NCBI GenBank assembly: GCA_963921935.1 | Contig: OY998175.1 | Location: 203,810,655-203,874,654 of the forward strand | Reading direction: 5' to 3' | DNA length: 64,000 nt | Source of the DNA: Galeruca laticollis | Lineage: Eukaryota > Arthropoda > Insecta > Coleoptera > Chrysomelidae | Shown: in pieces, positions 1 through 12,203 of the stretch | How positions within the stretch are numbered: the first letter of the stretch is position 1 | Layout: each line of letters begins with the position of its first letter | The notes under the pieces: generated by a model | The model's database searches: none | The model's input: the letters and a program-made list of their open reading frames with translations, nothing else | What the model was told of the DNA's origin: nothing | Program-made: the position numbers and the translations under genes

Positions 1-2625
1 AAAAAGTTTATAACTTATTTGATTGGTAAATAATACTTGTAATTTTTCAATTAGCGGCAAGCTGATTCTTAGATTAGAACAAAAAATTAAAGAGAAGGTT
101 GTTGGTAATGAACACTAATGAATAGTTAACAAAAATTTTGAGATTGATGGCGGCGAAAATTGATTTTTGAACAGTAAATTGGGTATTAATAGTTAAGATT
201 TAATTTTGAACTGCAAATTGGGTATTAACAAGAAAATCTGTGAACTTGAATGGTAAAGGTAAAAAGAAATACATTATTAATTAAATAATTTAGTAAGATT
301 TGTGACAGAAATTAGTGAGTAAAAGATGACAGGAGAATTGTGAGTAGCAGAATACTTACCTCGAATATTTATCCGTGTAAGAAAGTAAAGTATTGTATCG
401 TGGAAATATTATCTCCACGATACATCTCAGAAAGAATTTGACTACGGAAACCCATCGATAATGTATTGATGTAAATGGAATTTAAAATCGTCTTTGGTTT
501 ATTTCTAAAACAAGAAGGACTACTGCAGGGTATCCAGAAAGAAACCTAGAGAAATAAATAAAACAAGGTGAATTGGACATAAGTGAAAAGGTATTTAAAA
601 CGATTTCATTCAAAAATTAAATAAACTCACTTGCATTGTGTATATATCGTTAAACAACCATTAACACATCCTCCATTTTGTATTTAAAGTTTATTGACAT
701 CATATGGTTGATTTTTAAGTGTATACTATGTTGCATATTTGTACATATATTTAATAATAATCCATTTGTGTGAATGTGTCTTGAATGAAAGATCACTGTA
801 GATAAGTAATTATTTTTAAAAATTTCTACTCGAATAATGTATTTATTTTATTGTTGATAAACTTCATTTCAAAACTATTATCTAATTTTATCAGTTGGCA
901 GTATTGATGAAGCGTATCGCAACTCGAGGGGGGGGGGATTGGAACAGAATGTACAGGACCGTTCTGTAAAAATTTTTGGAAAAAGGAAAAACCAGAACTT
1001 CATTTCATTTTTATTTAAATTTTTCAAGTAGTTAAATGAAAGTTTTGGCGCATATACATAAACAAGTATAAAATTATTAAATTCTATGAACCCAAGATCC
1101 TGAGATTTTTGAATTCTCATCTATATAATAAAAGTGTATAAAGGTGAGTGTAATTTTTTTTGTGACCATTCAAAAATTTTAAAATATACCGGGCGAATAA
1201 AAAAACTTTTACTGAGGTGCAAGCATAAAGTTGCAGCGTATAATAGAGGGCTTATAGTATCGCACTATATTGAATATATCAACTAGTGACTACAGGGTGG
1301 TATATAGCTCGCACTAATATTTATGTTTAACAGAAATGAATTGCTGATAGAGAAGATAATGAAAATTTCCATTAATTTTCGGTGATACTTCAAGTTTAAT
1401 TTAAATTTTGATACATATTAATATCCTGTGAACTTTTAATCAAAATTTTAATGGTGAAATTGTTGAATAACAAAATCAAATACATCGCAAACTGAAAATT
1501 GAAATTTAGAAAAGCCTATCAATTTACATATTAAAAATGTTTCATTTCCCATGTTCAAATTAAATTTTCATGATTTGACTATAGCAATTTACTTACAACT
1601 AGGGGGTTAATACTCTATTGGTTTTTATTAGAATATTCAAGTAAGAAAGTTAGAAAGTTAATTAAGACTTAATTAGTATGTTGATGATACCTCAGATATA
1701 TTCCAAAGGAAGAATACAATAGTGACTTTTCGACACTATATTACTACAGTTTACACTTCCATATTATATAGTAGGATTGTAAATTTGTCTACGATGAGAT
1801 TCTATTTAATTTTAACTACTATTATTTAAAACCAGAATACAATTTCCCTCAGATTTTACAAATAATAATTAAATCAATGAAAGTAAAGATAATGAAAATT
1901 CTGGCCTGTTCGTCCTTATAGGTCCTCCAAGGCTCTGAAAAATTTTACAAACGTTTTCCTCCACGGTATCTCGGTCTCTGTAATGCCCTCATGTGTCGTA
2001 TCAACCAAATGGAGTTCCACTACGAAGACATTATTTGTCTGTTGTTTTGGGCGTGGAGTGTATATTAGAACCCTAAAAAGAAGACACTTTTTAATAAACA
2101 AAAAAAAACATTTCTGATTTTGAGATGACAAAAAAAGGATGGATAAATCAACTTTGAATAGTTAAGATCTTAAGTAGGCAGCTCACCTTATTGGAATGGT
2201 TATATCCCACACAAATTTAGGATTACTAAGGGTTTTTAACCAACAACAATAGATTAACCACAAGGTACAGGTAAAACCTACCCCGTTTCTTGGTTTATAT
2301 GAAATACCGATCCAAAAATTTCCTATCCAAAGAAATCAAGTAGATCATTTTGTCTCTATCCAACAGCCTAGCAAATACTCTATCCCTGACCAGTACTCTT
2401 GGTGGCCTAACTAGTAGGTACCAATAAATCAAAATACTGATTTTACCACAAAAGCCAGTGGCGTAACCCAAAATCAAAACGTTACAAACTAGGTTGCATT
2501 TTTTGCAATCTAACATATATTTACTATGATATTGTAAATGTTTTTGCTTAATTTTTTGTCTGTACCAATAAAAATATTTTAACACAATAGAATAGATAGA
2601 ATATTTGTGTCTCAATTGATTAAAA

Positions 2626-2629
<4 letters not shown>
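1..2629. other. AT-rich intergenic DNA, no gene seen
   Basis: No recognisable protein, RNA gene or element end was found on either strand. Open frames here are short and of low complexity. A run of ten G occurs at 928-937 in otherwise AT-rich DNA. Confidence 0.6.

Positions 2630-2665
<36 letters not shown>
2630..2665. repeat. (AT)n microsatellite
   Basis: Uninterrupted alternating A and T. It lies about 50 bp from the hammerhead-bearing fold-back element. The second copy of that family at 54430-54535 also abuts an (AT)n tract, so the tract may be part of the insertion or its preferred target. Confidence 0.9.
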
Positions 2666-2671
<6 letters not shown>

Positions 2672-2716
2672 AAGATGTAGGAATATCGCGTGATATGTTA
2701 ACAACAACAAAGAGAA

Positions 2717-2924
2717 TCATGGGTAATTCACGCAAAGTAAAGGGCTACTGAAATCCGTTATTTTGTGTTTTCCCATGTTTCGATTAACATCTTTGCTCCC
2801 AAATTTCACATCATTATTTGGTTATGCCGTGCTGATGAGGCAAAATGAGCCAGAAACATGCATGTCCACGGTTACCACTCTATTTCAGTAGCCCTTTACT
2901 TTACTTTGCGTGAATTACCCATGA
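2717..2924. mobile_element. Fold-back (MITE-like) element carrying a hammerhead-like core
   Basis: The left arm 2717-2754 (starts TCATGGGTAATTCACG) is matched in inverted orientation by 2882-2924 (ends CGTGAATTACCCATGA). The arms are about 38 and 43 bp and differ mainly by a 5-base duplication. The 127-base interior holds the hammerhead-like motif on the plus strand. A related, more decayed sequence occurs at 54430-54535, so this is a dispersed family. No coding capacity. Confidence 0.75.
2822..2876 (+). ncRNA. Type I hammerhead ribozyme-like motif
   Basis: The hammerhead core elements occur in the right order and spacing. Stem I strand CCGTG (2827-2831) is followed directly by CTGATGA (2832-2838). 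Stem II is GGC/GCC (2839-2841 with 2849-2851) and closes a 7-base loop. GAAA is at 2853-2856. Stem III is the short self-complementary ACATGCATGT (2856-2865). The cleavage triplet GTC is at 2864-2866 and is followed directly by CACGG (2867-2871), which pairs perfectly with CCGTG. A very short stem III is typical of the minimal hammerheads known from Penelope-like retroelements, which are thought to act as dimers. One extra A (2852) between stem II and GAAA departs from the consensus, so activity is uncertain. Confidence 0.7.
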
Positions 2925-4362
2925 TATAGGTAATGAGTTTATTATTATGTTTTCGTTAGAGAATATTATAATAATTATAGATTTTGGGACACACTTTATA
3001 GTATAGATGTAAGTCTAACAATATTTGAAAATGGAAAAGACAAATATTTAGAAGCAATAGCAAATATCAGAATTATCTTTATAAACCTATACAAATAGTT
3101 TAAATTTGAATACACTGTTTGCATATAGTGTAAATAATCTTTGTATCTAAACAAATAAATTCTTAATTTCAATTGGTGAAGTGATAGATAGTAGCCGCGA
3201 ATAAACATGTGACATTATCTTTACAATGACAGAAATAAAACACAAATGTTTGTTGACAAAAAAAATTGAAAAACGGCGTTATTGGGGAAGGATGAGATGA
3301 AAAGACAGCAGAAGTGGTGAAATTGTTTTTTTTTTTGTGAAAAGTAGTAAATTCAAAATGGAAAGTTAAAAATAGAACCAGAATATTAGTTTTGTGGAGG
3401 AAACTAACCTGTGAGAGACATCCTATGTCATTTTAAACAAGAAAGTGGTAAGATATGTATCATATTTATTGACTGGAAATTATATCAACTGCCATATTGC
3501 TTATTCCAAGTGAAAAAAGAAACATTTCATTTTCTACCGAAATGTATATAACATCTGTGTGCAGCTCTGATGTTATTTTGTCCCATAGAAAGGTGAATTT
3601 TATTCAGGTATATTATGAATCAGAATTAACCTACAAACGAACACTCATAAATCAGCTGAATTCGCATTTATTTGTTAGTTGTGTATTTAATAGTTTTGAG
3701 GGTTTTATATATTCAGATAGGATTGTTGAAATTAGTATGAAAAAGGAAGCTTACCTTATATAATATTCCAAACAGCACAATATTAATCCGTATAGAAAAA
3801 TACATAACCAACATTTAGCATAGATAAAGGATAGGTTAGGTTAGATCGATTTCCAATAACATTTAGAACCACATGTTTACATCCTAATCATTAGAATTAG
3901 AGAGAGAGTAACAACCAACACGCATGACCATCATTCCTCGTTGTGGAGTGGAGATGTAGAAATGTTTACTTGAAATACAGGGTCAGTACGATAAGTAGTT
4001 CACTTAACACAAATAAATTTGAGAATAATAAAAATAGTATTCATTGAATATTTACAAATAACATCTAAATGGTAATTAATATTGAGTTGCAGAGGAATAC
4101 TGATAATATATTGAGGTGAGGTTTATAAAGTTCGATTGATATATTGACAATTTGCATTCGATATATTAAAATCACTCATACAAAATTTTTTATTTTAATG
4201 ATAAATGTTACATTGAGGACAAGAATCTCAACCATAATTATAGCTAGCCGGATAAGAAAAATATAAAACATAATAAATAACTATACAAGGAGATTCGTAA
4301 AAAAAGGAAGGAGGTAAAATTTAAAATTATAGATTAAAACATAGAACATACATTAATAATAA

Positions 4363-4412
<50 letters not shown>

Positions 4413-6128
4413 GTATATACATGTTAATATGTTATTAAGTAATATTACACAAATATTATTCTTGAAGTGATGAAGATCCAAGAAGGTTCAAATTCTAACA
4501 TGGAACAATTTGTTCCTACGGTCTAGTTGTAAATATTCATGACACATGTCAAGTGGTGTCCCTAGATATGATTTTATAGGACACCGGTTTACGATCTTGC
4601 AGTATCAACGTACCCGCTTGATAGCTCGGCCAATCTCAAGGCCACTTTCAAGAGCTGCCCACCTTATGTAATCACAAACTCTATTTTGATTTTTTTCACG
4701 TCGTTTTTCAAAGATAACCATCAAAACTCAAAATCCACTCTGAAAATTTCACAGATTAAACTTCTCCTTTGTTAAATTGTTGAATATATTCTTTGATATT
4801 GGTGTTGGTATAGGACTATCGTCCAGAATATTAGAATAGGACTTTCGTCCAGAATATTAGAGTGTAGTTTATACATTCCAATATTTAAAGTGAACATATA
4901 TTACGACATTGATAACCTATATACTGATAACAGTAAATTAAAGAATGTGTAGTAACATTTTCTAGTTTATGAAAAGTCGTTTTTTTAATATTGTCAAGAA
5001 ACTTGTTATTTTTCAACCATATAGTAGTAATCTAACAATAAGAATCAAACATAAACTATGTTTTCACAATAATTATAAATCAAAAAAAATATTGAAAAGT
5101 ATTTCGAATGAATTTTTTATTTTTCACAAGAATGAACCCTGCCAGATAGGAAGCTTGGAAATCATCCAATCAAAGATCTTTTGTGTGTTTTATATGTAAC
5201 ATTTCAACGATAGAGAGAATCTACTCATTGATATATAAATAAAAAAGGAATCGCTTGATTTTTCTAAGCCATTGTGTTTAAAATATATACCGCCTTCTCG
5301 TTCTGACAGTAACATATACATTCGCAGAGAAAAAACAACCGCTGACCGAAATAAATAAACTTCTCTAGGTCATAACGTTAACTTTTTTATTACTTCATTT
5401 TCTACCCATCCTAGTTTCAAGGGAGCTTAATTCATGCAATTTCATTTTTGTGTGAATAAACGTACATAATGTTGAATGTTTTCACGCTGAAAAACAGTTG
5501 GAAAAGCTGCTTTTTTCCATCATTCTGGAAATTTCTCCAGAAGAATCAATAACGATCCAGCTTGATATTTAGAAGATTACTCATATTTACTATGTTGTTT
5601 ACATATGTTGCTTTAAAGTTATCTACCCAGATTGTAGAGGTGTTTGATCATCATTGTACAATACCAACCTAAACATGATTTTTCTAGGAAATCCCTCTTC
5701 TTTTTTTTTCAATATTCAATCTGGAGCATTGCTTTCCAAGACAACTCAGCCTTTCATTAGCGTTGCTTTCTCCATTACATTTTACAACACGAGTTTTTCT
5801 GACAATTAAATTTGGCCTCTCACTAATTTTTTAATCATCAATAATTCAAATGCTTTTGCCACCTGATCTTGTATTTAATTTTCAGTTATAGTTGATTATT
5901 TATGCAGAGCATCTATAATTCCTTCAAGGTATCGGTCTCCAGTTATAACATTTCCACCGACATCCCAACAGCCATTCTTCATATATTATTTTAATGTGGA
6001 TTATATCTCATTCAAATATATATTATACAGTTACCTGCCCCAGAAGAGCTTTTTGTTGGAAACAACCTCCAACACATTTATTTATTATTTTTATAAATTA
6101 AGTTGACAAATTGTCGCTTAAAAATGTA
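2925..6128. other. Intergenic DNA, no gene seen
   Basis: Apart from the (AT)n tract at 4369-4409, I recognise nothing. The open frames at 2996-3208, 3497-3763 and 4969-5199 are short, AT-driven and resemble no family. The GGTTAGGTTAG at about 3836 is a common insect genomic word without a clear role here. Confidence 0.55.
4369..4409. repeat. (AT)n microsatellite
   Basis: A pure dinucleotide tract of about 40 bases. Confidence 0.9.
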
Positions 6129-6461
6129 TGTTGGTCAATCTAATTGACAGTTGATGACAGCATACACCGGTGTGTCAGAAATAGCTATGATCTAATGCTA
6201 ATTTTTAGCAGTGAACAAATGTTCGTATTTTAGTGGATTTTATTCCCTTCGAATATAAAATATCCAAAGCTCTGCTTTAGTGGCATCTTTCAAAGCTCTG
6301 GATTATTTCCATCTTTGTAGTGTAAATAGTTGTGTGAATAATGTGTGTAAATACTTTCTGTAAATATTTGTATATATAAAATTGGTAAGTTTATGTATCA
6401 GCAATCCAGAACACGCAGTCAACTTCTACATTGCTCACACACACAGATAATGTATCCTACA
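6129..6461 (+). repeat. 5' LTR of BEL/Pao element
   Basis: It begins TGTTGGTCAATCTAATTGAC and ends CCTACA. Most of its length is repeated at 8190-8505. The conserved word CCAAAGCTCTG and the ending GATAATGTATCC are shared. The leader that follows (from 6462) should hold the primer-binding site, which I could not assign to a tRNA. Confidence 0.85.
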
Positions 6462-6683
6462 TTATTTTTGGTCTTTCGATACGGATTCATCATTTTCAAT
6501 TATTTCGATTTGGATTCAGCAACGTGTTCTCCTAACCTATGAGGGAAGCCGTTTGTTCGTGATTTTGGACAGAAAATGGACGCCACGGATCAGCTGCTCC
6601 AGATTGTCACAGTCAATAGTGCAGTAACGTATGTTTTTTAGTTTTTTAGGTCATAAATTAGTTTTCATTTTTGATCATTAACC

Positions 6684-8204
6684 ATGGGGAACAAAAAAGA
6701 CATTGAACACCTCAATGTTAAAAAATTGCAGGCAGAAGAGACAATAGCTCGAATCGAACGATTTCTTGTTGCACATAAAGACGATCCTGTTAGTGAACAA
6801 AAAACTGAGCGCTTAAGTGCACGCAAGGAGCTTTTGCCAGAAGCATTTACTAAAATCAAGGACCCTCATGTTGAAATTTTATGTTTAGACAAAAGCTATG
6901 GTGAAACATTAGATGATATTGAGGATAAATATATTGATTTGATAGCTAATATTAAAAAGGAGCTAAGTATTCATGACAAAGATTCAGGTAAACTATCTCA
7001 TAATAGCATGCAAATTCAGAAAAATGATATTTCTAGTACAAAACTGCCACCTGTTGACACTTCATCATTTGATGGTAAAAATTTAACGAATTTTAAATCA
7101 TTTATTAAAATTTTTACTGCTGTAATTGACAAAAATCAGCATTTAATGGAGGTAGAAAAGCTGTTTTATTTAAGAAATTATTTAAAAGGTGAAGCGCTAT
7201 CTCTTGTAAATAATCTACCGTTATTTAATTCTTCAGATAATGAGGCTTTAAACATTTTAAACCAGAGGTATAACAAAGGAACAATGTTGATAAATTCTCA
7301 TATATATTCAATATTAGATATTCATAATTTGCAAAAAGGAACAGCCCAGTCTTTGAGAGAATTTTTCAGCAAGATAAGACAACAAGTTGGTGCTCTAAAA
7401 AATTTGGGACAACCTGTTGAAAGCTGGGATATGCTGCTTACCTGCATATTGTCTAGAAAGACGGATCAGTTTACAAACATGTCGTACCAAATTGATAGAG
7501 ATAACTCTAAACTGCCAACCTTAAACGAATTTTTATTATATTTAGAAAATAGAGCTACAGCATTAGAAGCTACCAATAATATGCCCTAAAATAAAAATGA
7601 AGAAAAATCTTTTTCTCATTTAATTACCAGGTCTAAATCAGATAAATGTTCATTTTGTTCGTTTCTTGGCCATAAATTGCATAATTGCAGAGAGTTCAGG
7701 TCAGTTCCTGTAAGGGAAAGAATTTCATTTGTAGAAAAACACAAATTTTGCAGATTGTGCCTGAATAGTCATGCTGGCAAATGCAAGATGAGCTTCAGAT
7801 GTAACATGTGTCATAAAGAACACAACTCATTGCTGCATTTGGACCAGGTAAACAGTGCTGAAAGGGTGTCTGAAGCAGAGAGCAAGGTAATCACTTTCAA
7901 CTCAGTTCAAACTCAGAATCAAATAGTGCTTTTACCAACGGTAAAAATTAAACTTAAGGCCAGGGATGGCAAATATATTTATGCCCGAGGACTCATTGAC
8001 ACGGGTTTTCAGATGTCGTTAGTTACTAGTAGCTTGGTAGAAAAATTAAATTTGAAACCATATAATAATTGTATGAATCTTGTTGGTGTTTTAGAAAACA
8101 TAACTCAAATTCAAAAATCTATTGATTTGAAGGTAGAATCATGTTCTCATGATTACACCACCAATATCAAGTGCGCAGTTGTTGATTTATGTTGGTCAAT
8201 CTGA
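6684..8204 (+). pseudogene. BEL/Pao gag-protease polyprotein, one in-frame stop
   Basis: One reading frame runs from ATG 6684 to 8204 and is broken only by TAA at 7587-7589. The N-terminal half (to about residue 300) is a helical gag of the DUF1759 type, with the motif FDGKNLTNFKSF at about residues 130-141. After the stop come zinc-binding knuckles, CSFCSFLGHKLHNC at about 7650-7691 and CRLC/CNMC-type pairs at 7757-7834. A retropepsin-like DUF1758 region follows with the active-site motif LIDTGFQ at about 7993-8013. In intact relatives the protein continues into RT and integrase. Here the last codons read into the 3' LTR. The stop could be a simple nonsense mutation. Confidence 0.8.
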
Positions 8205-8505
8205 TTGACAGTTGATGACAGCATACACCGGTGTGTCAGAAATGGCTATGACTGATGCTAATTTTTAGCAGTGAACAAATGTTCGTATTTTAGTGGGTTT
8301 TATTCCCTTCAATTATAAAATATCCAAAGCTCTGCCTTAGTTGCATCTTTCAAAGCTCTGGATGATTTCCATCTTTGTAGTGTAAATAATTTGTGTAGTT
8401 TCTGTAAATATATGTATATAGAAAATTGGTGAGTCTATTTACCAGGAATCCAGAACACGTAGTCTACTTCTACATTGCTAACACACACAGATAATGTATC
8501 CCACA
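8190..8505 (+). repeat. 3' LTR of BEL/Pao element
   Basis: It starts TGTTGGTCAATCTGATTGAC and ends TATCCCACA, and is a diverged copy of 6129-6461. It joins the protease frame directly, marking the 3' edge of the internal deletion. Confidence 0.85.
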
Positions 8506-9000
8506 CTTTCAAAAATGATTTTAATCGATTGCAAAAAAGGTTGTGTTTCATCCTTTGGCTGCCGGAGGCTAGGTTAATTTTGCAATGCCACCTGTGGAAC
8601 GTGGTCTGGCGATAACTGCCAAAAGTGTCCTCCAATCAACGAAGATGAAGAAGAGATAGATCAGGAGAAGAGTGATTGTTATAATGAATTGTGATTATGT
8701 TGGTTCAAGAATGCAAATTCTTTTTTCTACAATTGCTATGAAAAGTAGCGTATTTCTCATAGCTTACTTAATTTCAAAACCATATATTCCTCACACTGTA
8801 AGAAATATTATTTCTCACGGTACTTTGCCCACACTACATACATTTATATGGAGAATTCAGTAGAGGATCTTCGATGCCTAGCCAATTTTAGAAACTTATA
8901 CTCGATGCCCAGTCGTTTTCGGTGGGTGGTTCTCGATGCTTTTTCTACACAACTATTTACTTGTATTCTTTAAATTTGTGCAGTTATAGGGTAAGTATAA
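8506..9000. other. No gene recognised
   Basis: Short open frames on both strands resemble no family. This is the flank of the BEL/Pao element. Confidence 0.5.
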
Positions 9001-9126
9001 TGTGCAACATGTGGGAAAAGTACTTTTCTCACTCGTGTTTGTGGCACGAGCTAAGGGCGAGCTTTGGCGCGTGCCACAAACTTCCATACTCGTGAGAAAA
9101 GTCGAACTTTTCCCACTTGTTGCACA
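9001..9126. mobile_element. 126-bp palindromic MITE-like element
   Basis: The left arm starts TGTGCAACATGTGGGAAAAG and the right arm ends AACTTTTCCCACTTGTTGCACA. The arms are roughly 50 bp with a short GC-richer centre. The element is flanked by AT-rich words that could be a short target duplication. Non-coding. Confidence 0.7.
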
Positions 9127-10060
9127 ATATGCTATTAATTTTGTATATATTGCTGTAGATTTAAGAATATGAATTATTGTAAGTCTGTCGGCTATCTATT
9201 TGAGAATATAAAATCTTTATATCCTCTCTTGATATTGTTGAGAATTTGTGGGTATAATTTCATTCATGCCTGTGACATTGTTATATTTTTAGGAAAATAT
9301 CACGTTTCCATGGTACCATTTTTAGTGTTGTTAAAATTGTAATAGCTTCGAATATAATTTTTTTATCAGAAATAACCTTAGAATATCACGTACCTTCTAT
9401 GTATGTCTTATTGTAATGAAGATCTCCTTTGTAATTAAGGTTTATTGCGTTTTACTGAATTCTGAACTTCCACTGTACTAACAGGCACAGTATCTTTGAA
9501 GGAAAGTCCAAGTAAATTGGAACTATGAAAAGGTGTGGGACTGCCTTTAATAAAACCATTTGTACGTTTGAAATATGTTTAATAGTAATTTATACTTCAA
9601 AATATTTCCAATGGGACGGCAATACCTTTGAAATATTTTATTCAATGATGATTGAAAACCAAATGACTGTATTCCAAGTTAAGCATTATTAATTATACCG
9701 GCCGCCTTAACAATGAACACTAATCGGCAAAGCGCGCTTCTTCAGTCCCACCAATAGGTATTTATGAAAACACACCCACTTGAAATTTTGTATTTAAGAC
9801 AGCTTACAGCGGAAGAAAGTCAGTGAGAGATCGACACTCAAGCTGTAATTACGTGTTCTGATAAACTCAGTGAAATCGATATCTATTTATCACTTTGTGT
9901 ATGCATAGTGAAGACTGCGACAAACGTAATAATAAGGTTGTGTTTTTCAACGCACTTGTTATAAAACGTTTAGAAGCAAAAATAATGAAATATTGTGTTT
10001 CAACAAAAATATATTTATTTATGAAAATTAGTGTTCTTCAACACTAGAAAATTTTATTGA
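9127..10060. other. No gene recognised; probable 5' leader of the Jockey element at its right side
   Basis: The base composition shifts near 9690, and a TATTTAAG word occurs at about 9791. This part could hold the promoter and 5' leader of the following retrotransposon. No protein family is seen. Confidence 0.4.
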
Positions 10061-12185
10061 AGTTTTTCAGCAACGAAGATTTTTGAGAAAAAGGAACAGA
10101 AGACAATAATTGAGTCACTGAGATACAACGTAACAAAGAAAAATAGACGGACCACTAAAAATAAGCCAGGCATTGGAAATGAGACACCGGAAGGTAAGTT
10201 TTTAATAAATAAGTATTTTTTAGCACCTGCAGATGAACAGGAAGCAGCTAAGATGGATGAGATCAAACGTCAAGTCTCAGTGAAGAGGGAAAAGAGGAAA
10301 CTGGAACTCGAGGAAGAGAACCAACAACTGATGAAGCAGCTGACGAACGCGCAGTCGCAGCTCACGAACGCGCAGTCTACAATCGAGAGACTAGAAAAGA
10401 CGATAGAAGCCCTGACGAATGAACTTTTCGAAGCCAGGAAAGAAGCCAAGCTGTTTAAAGAGGAAACCAGAGGATTTCAAGCACAAAGTGATGAGCCAAC
10501 TTCGAGAAAGAAGTAGAAGCCCGAGGGACCGTAGCAGCAGCCAGAAAACAGCAGGACCAAGCAGTCAGAAAACAGCAGAACCAAGCAGTCAATGTCACGA
10601 CACAGTAGAAGCCATGGAGACAGCTACAGGAGACTAATTCATCACCATCCAGAGGAAACATAAACAAGAAAGGAGAGAAGAGAAAAGGAAAAAAAGATGC
10701 AGCTCCAACGAGGCAGGGAGAGACCACGAGCCAACAGAAATCGAAGAGATCACCCCCGGTCTTCATCAAGACAAGAAAGGACTTTCCGAGGATCCGGAAA
10801 GAAGCCCAAGCAAGAGGTATCCAAGTGCGATACACCTACACCGAAAGAAACGGAGTGAAGATCACCCTGGAGACAGTGGAAGAATACCGGAAGATGACCC
10901 GATACCTAGAGGAGCTCAGCGGACAAGAAGTGAACTGGTACACGTTCACCGTCCCAGAAGAAAAGACAGCGAAGGTCGTCTTCAAAGGACTCTCCCCAGA
11001 TGAAGAAATAGAAGACATCTAAGAAGACCTCCAGAACCAAGGGATCCAAGCCAAGAAGATCACACAGCTCCATTCAAGATTTGGAGGAAAGAAAAGACTG
11101 CCGATCTTCATGGTGGACTACGCCAAAGAAGACAACGAGAAAATAAAGGAAGTGGAATTCGTCCTCAGCGCCAAGGTACGACAAGAAGTCCTGAGAAAAT
11201 CGAATGGACCAACGCAGTGCTACAACTGCCAAAACTACCACCACGGACAGTCAACCTGCCACATGGACACAAGATGCGTCAGATGCGGAGGAAGCCACCG
11301 ATCCGGAGACTGCGAGAGACCGAGGAACAGCCCAGCAACCTGTGCCAACTGCGACGGAGAACATCCAGCCAACTATAGAGGGTGTCCCAGAGCACCCAAG
11401 AAGAAGATGACCACCACCAAGACGACAGCAGCACCACCAGCTGCTTCACAGAAGACAACCGCCACCAACCAACCAAGTGCCACGAGGAAAGCAGGAACAA
11501 GCTACGCCACCGCAGCCAAAAAGACAGCACCCACTCAACAACAGCCTCACATATTCCAGGCTATGAAGCTCTTCTCATCGCACATGGAGCAGATGCAGAA
11601 CATCTTTCAAAGTCTGATGAACCGTTAATGGATCCACACCCTAACTCACCACGCCAGATGAAGATAGGAACCTGGAACAGCGGAGGACTACGGACCAACA
11701 TCGACCTGATGGGAACCTTACTGGAAGAAGAAGATCTGGACATACTAGCCCTACAAGAAACCAAGCTACCAGGAGAAGGATACGAGATGAGGTGGCCAGG
11801 CTACAACATCTACAGAGACAACAACAACAGAATAAGCGGAGGGACAGCCATCCTATTGAAGACCAGACTGAACCATCACAGAATAACTACACCAAACCTC
11901 CTGACCATAGAATCAACGATCATTGCAGTCCAAACAAGATTCGGCGAAGTACGAGTGGTATCAGCCTACAAGAGACCAGAAGAAGAACTCCACGAAGAAA
12001 ATGTCGAAGTCCTCCTCCCACCCGGCAACCAAGGAGTCCTGATGGGAGACCTCAACGCCCAATCCAGACCCTGGAAAATCACGAGGCAAAACCGAGCAGG
12101 AAGACAGCTGACAAACATCGCAGATAGAAGACCGGAGCTGCACATCATAGGCAAATGCAGAAGATTAGTCAATATTCCTTTCTTT
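10060..12185 (+). mobile_element. Jockey-clade non-LTR retrotransposon, 3'-truncated
   Basis: A gag-like ORF1 with three CCHC knuckles overlaps the start of an ORF2 endonuclease. Sequence identity to the clade is lost at about 12150-12185, before the reverse transcriptase, where an oppositely oriented gypsy fragment begins. From about 10250 the sense strand is strongly depleted of T and rich in A and C or G. This contrasts sharply with the AT-rich surroundings and is typical of some Jockey-group elements. Confidence 0.8.
10253..11628 (+). pseudogene. Jockey ORF1 (gag-like RNA-binding protein), broken
   Basis: The first part (10253-10516) encodes a long coiled coil with heptads such as QLTNAQSQLTNAQSTIERLE. 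Its frame is actually open from about 10060 without an ATG. A frame change at about 10500-10640 leads into the conserved part. There a PRE_C2HC-like region (RYTYTERNGVKITLETVEEY) is followed by an in-frame TAA at about 11020. Three zinc knuckles then follow, beginning CYNCQNYHHGQSTC at about 11218. The tail is rich in K, T, A and Q. Such proteins package element RNA. At least one stop and one frameshift make it inactive. Confidence 0.8.
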
Positions 12186-12203
12186 CTTGAGGAGATGTCC
12201 TAA
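11659..12203 (+). pseudogene. Jockey ORF2, endonuclease N-terminus only
   Basis: The start is chosen at ATG 11659 because the next residues, MKIGTWNSGGLR, match the start of AP-like endonucleases of this clade. LALQETKLPG and MGDLNAQSRPW (the latter including the conserved GDxNA) are further signatures. Identity ends before the catalytic SDH motif, and the last residues (to 12203) are probably junction sequence. Reverse transcriptase is absent. Confidence 0.8.

Larger units (their letters stand above)
6129..8505 (+). mobile_element. BEL/Pao LTR retrotransposon, pol-less deletion derivative
   Basis: Two direct long terminal repeats (6129-6461 and 8190-8505) flank a gag-protease frame and nothing else. 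Autonomous BEL/Pao elements also need reverse transcriptase, RNase H and integrase. Here the protease frame runs straight into the 3' LTR about 70 codons after the active site. The repeats differ by several substitutions and short indels (333 against 316 bp), so the insertion is not recent. The 5-base flanks (ATGTA left, CTTTC right) do not match, so no target duplication is visible. Confidence 0.85.

Noticed and set aside
6665..6859. Minus-strand open frame opposite the BEL/Pao gag start
   Set aside because: Antisense shadow of the gag coding sequence.
8435..8635. Minus-strand frame at the 3' LTR border as a gene
   Set aside because: It overlaps the LTR and resembles no family; it is a shadow frame.
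10198..10228. A 31-base intron-like segment (GTAAGT...TTTTTTAG) upstream of the Jockey ORF1 ATG
   Set aside because: Too short for an insect intron, and the reading frame is open through it without splicing.
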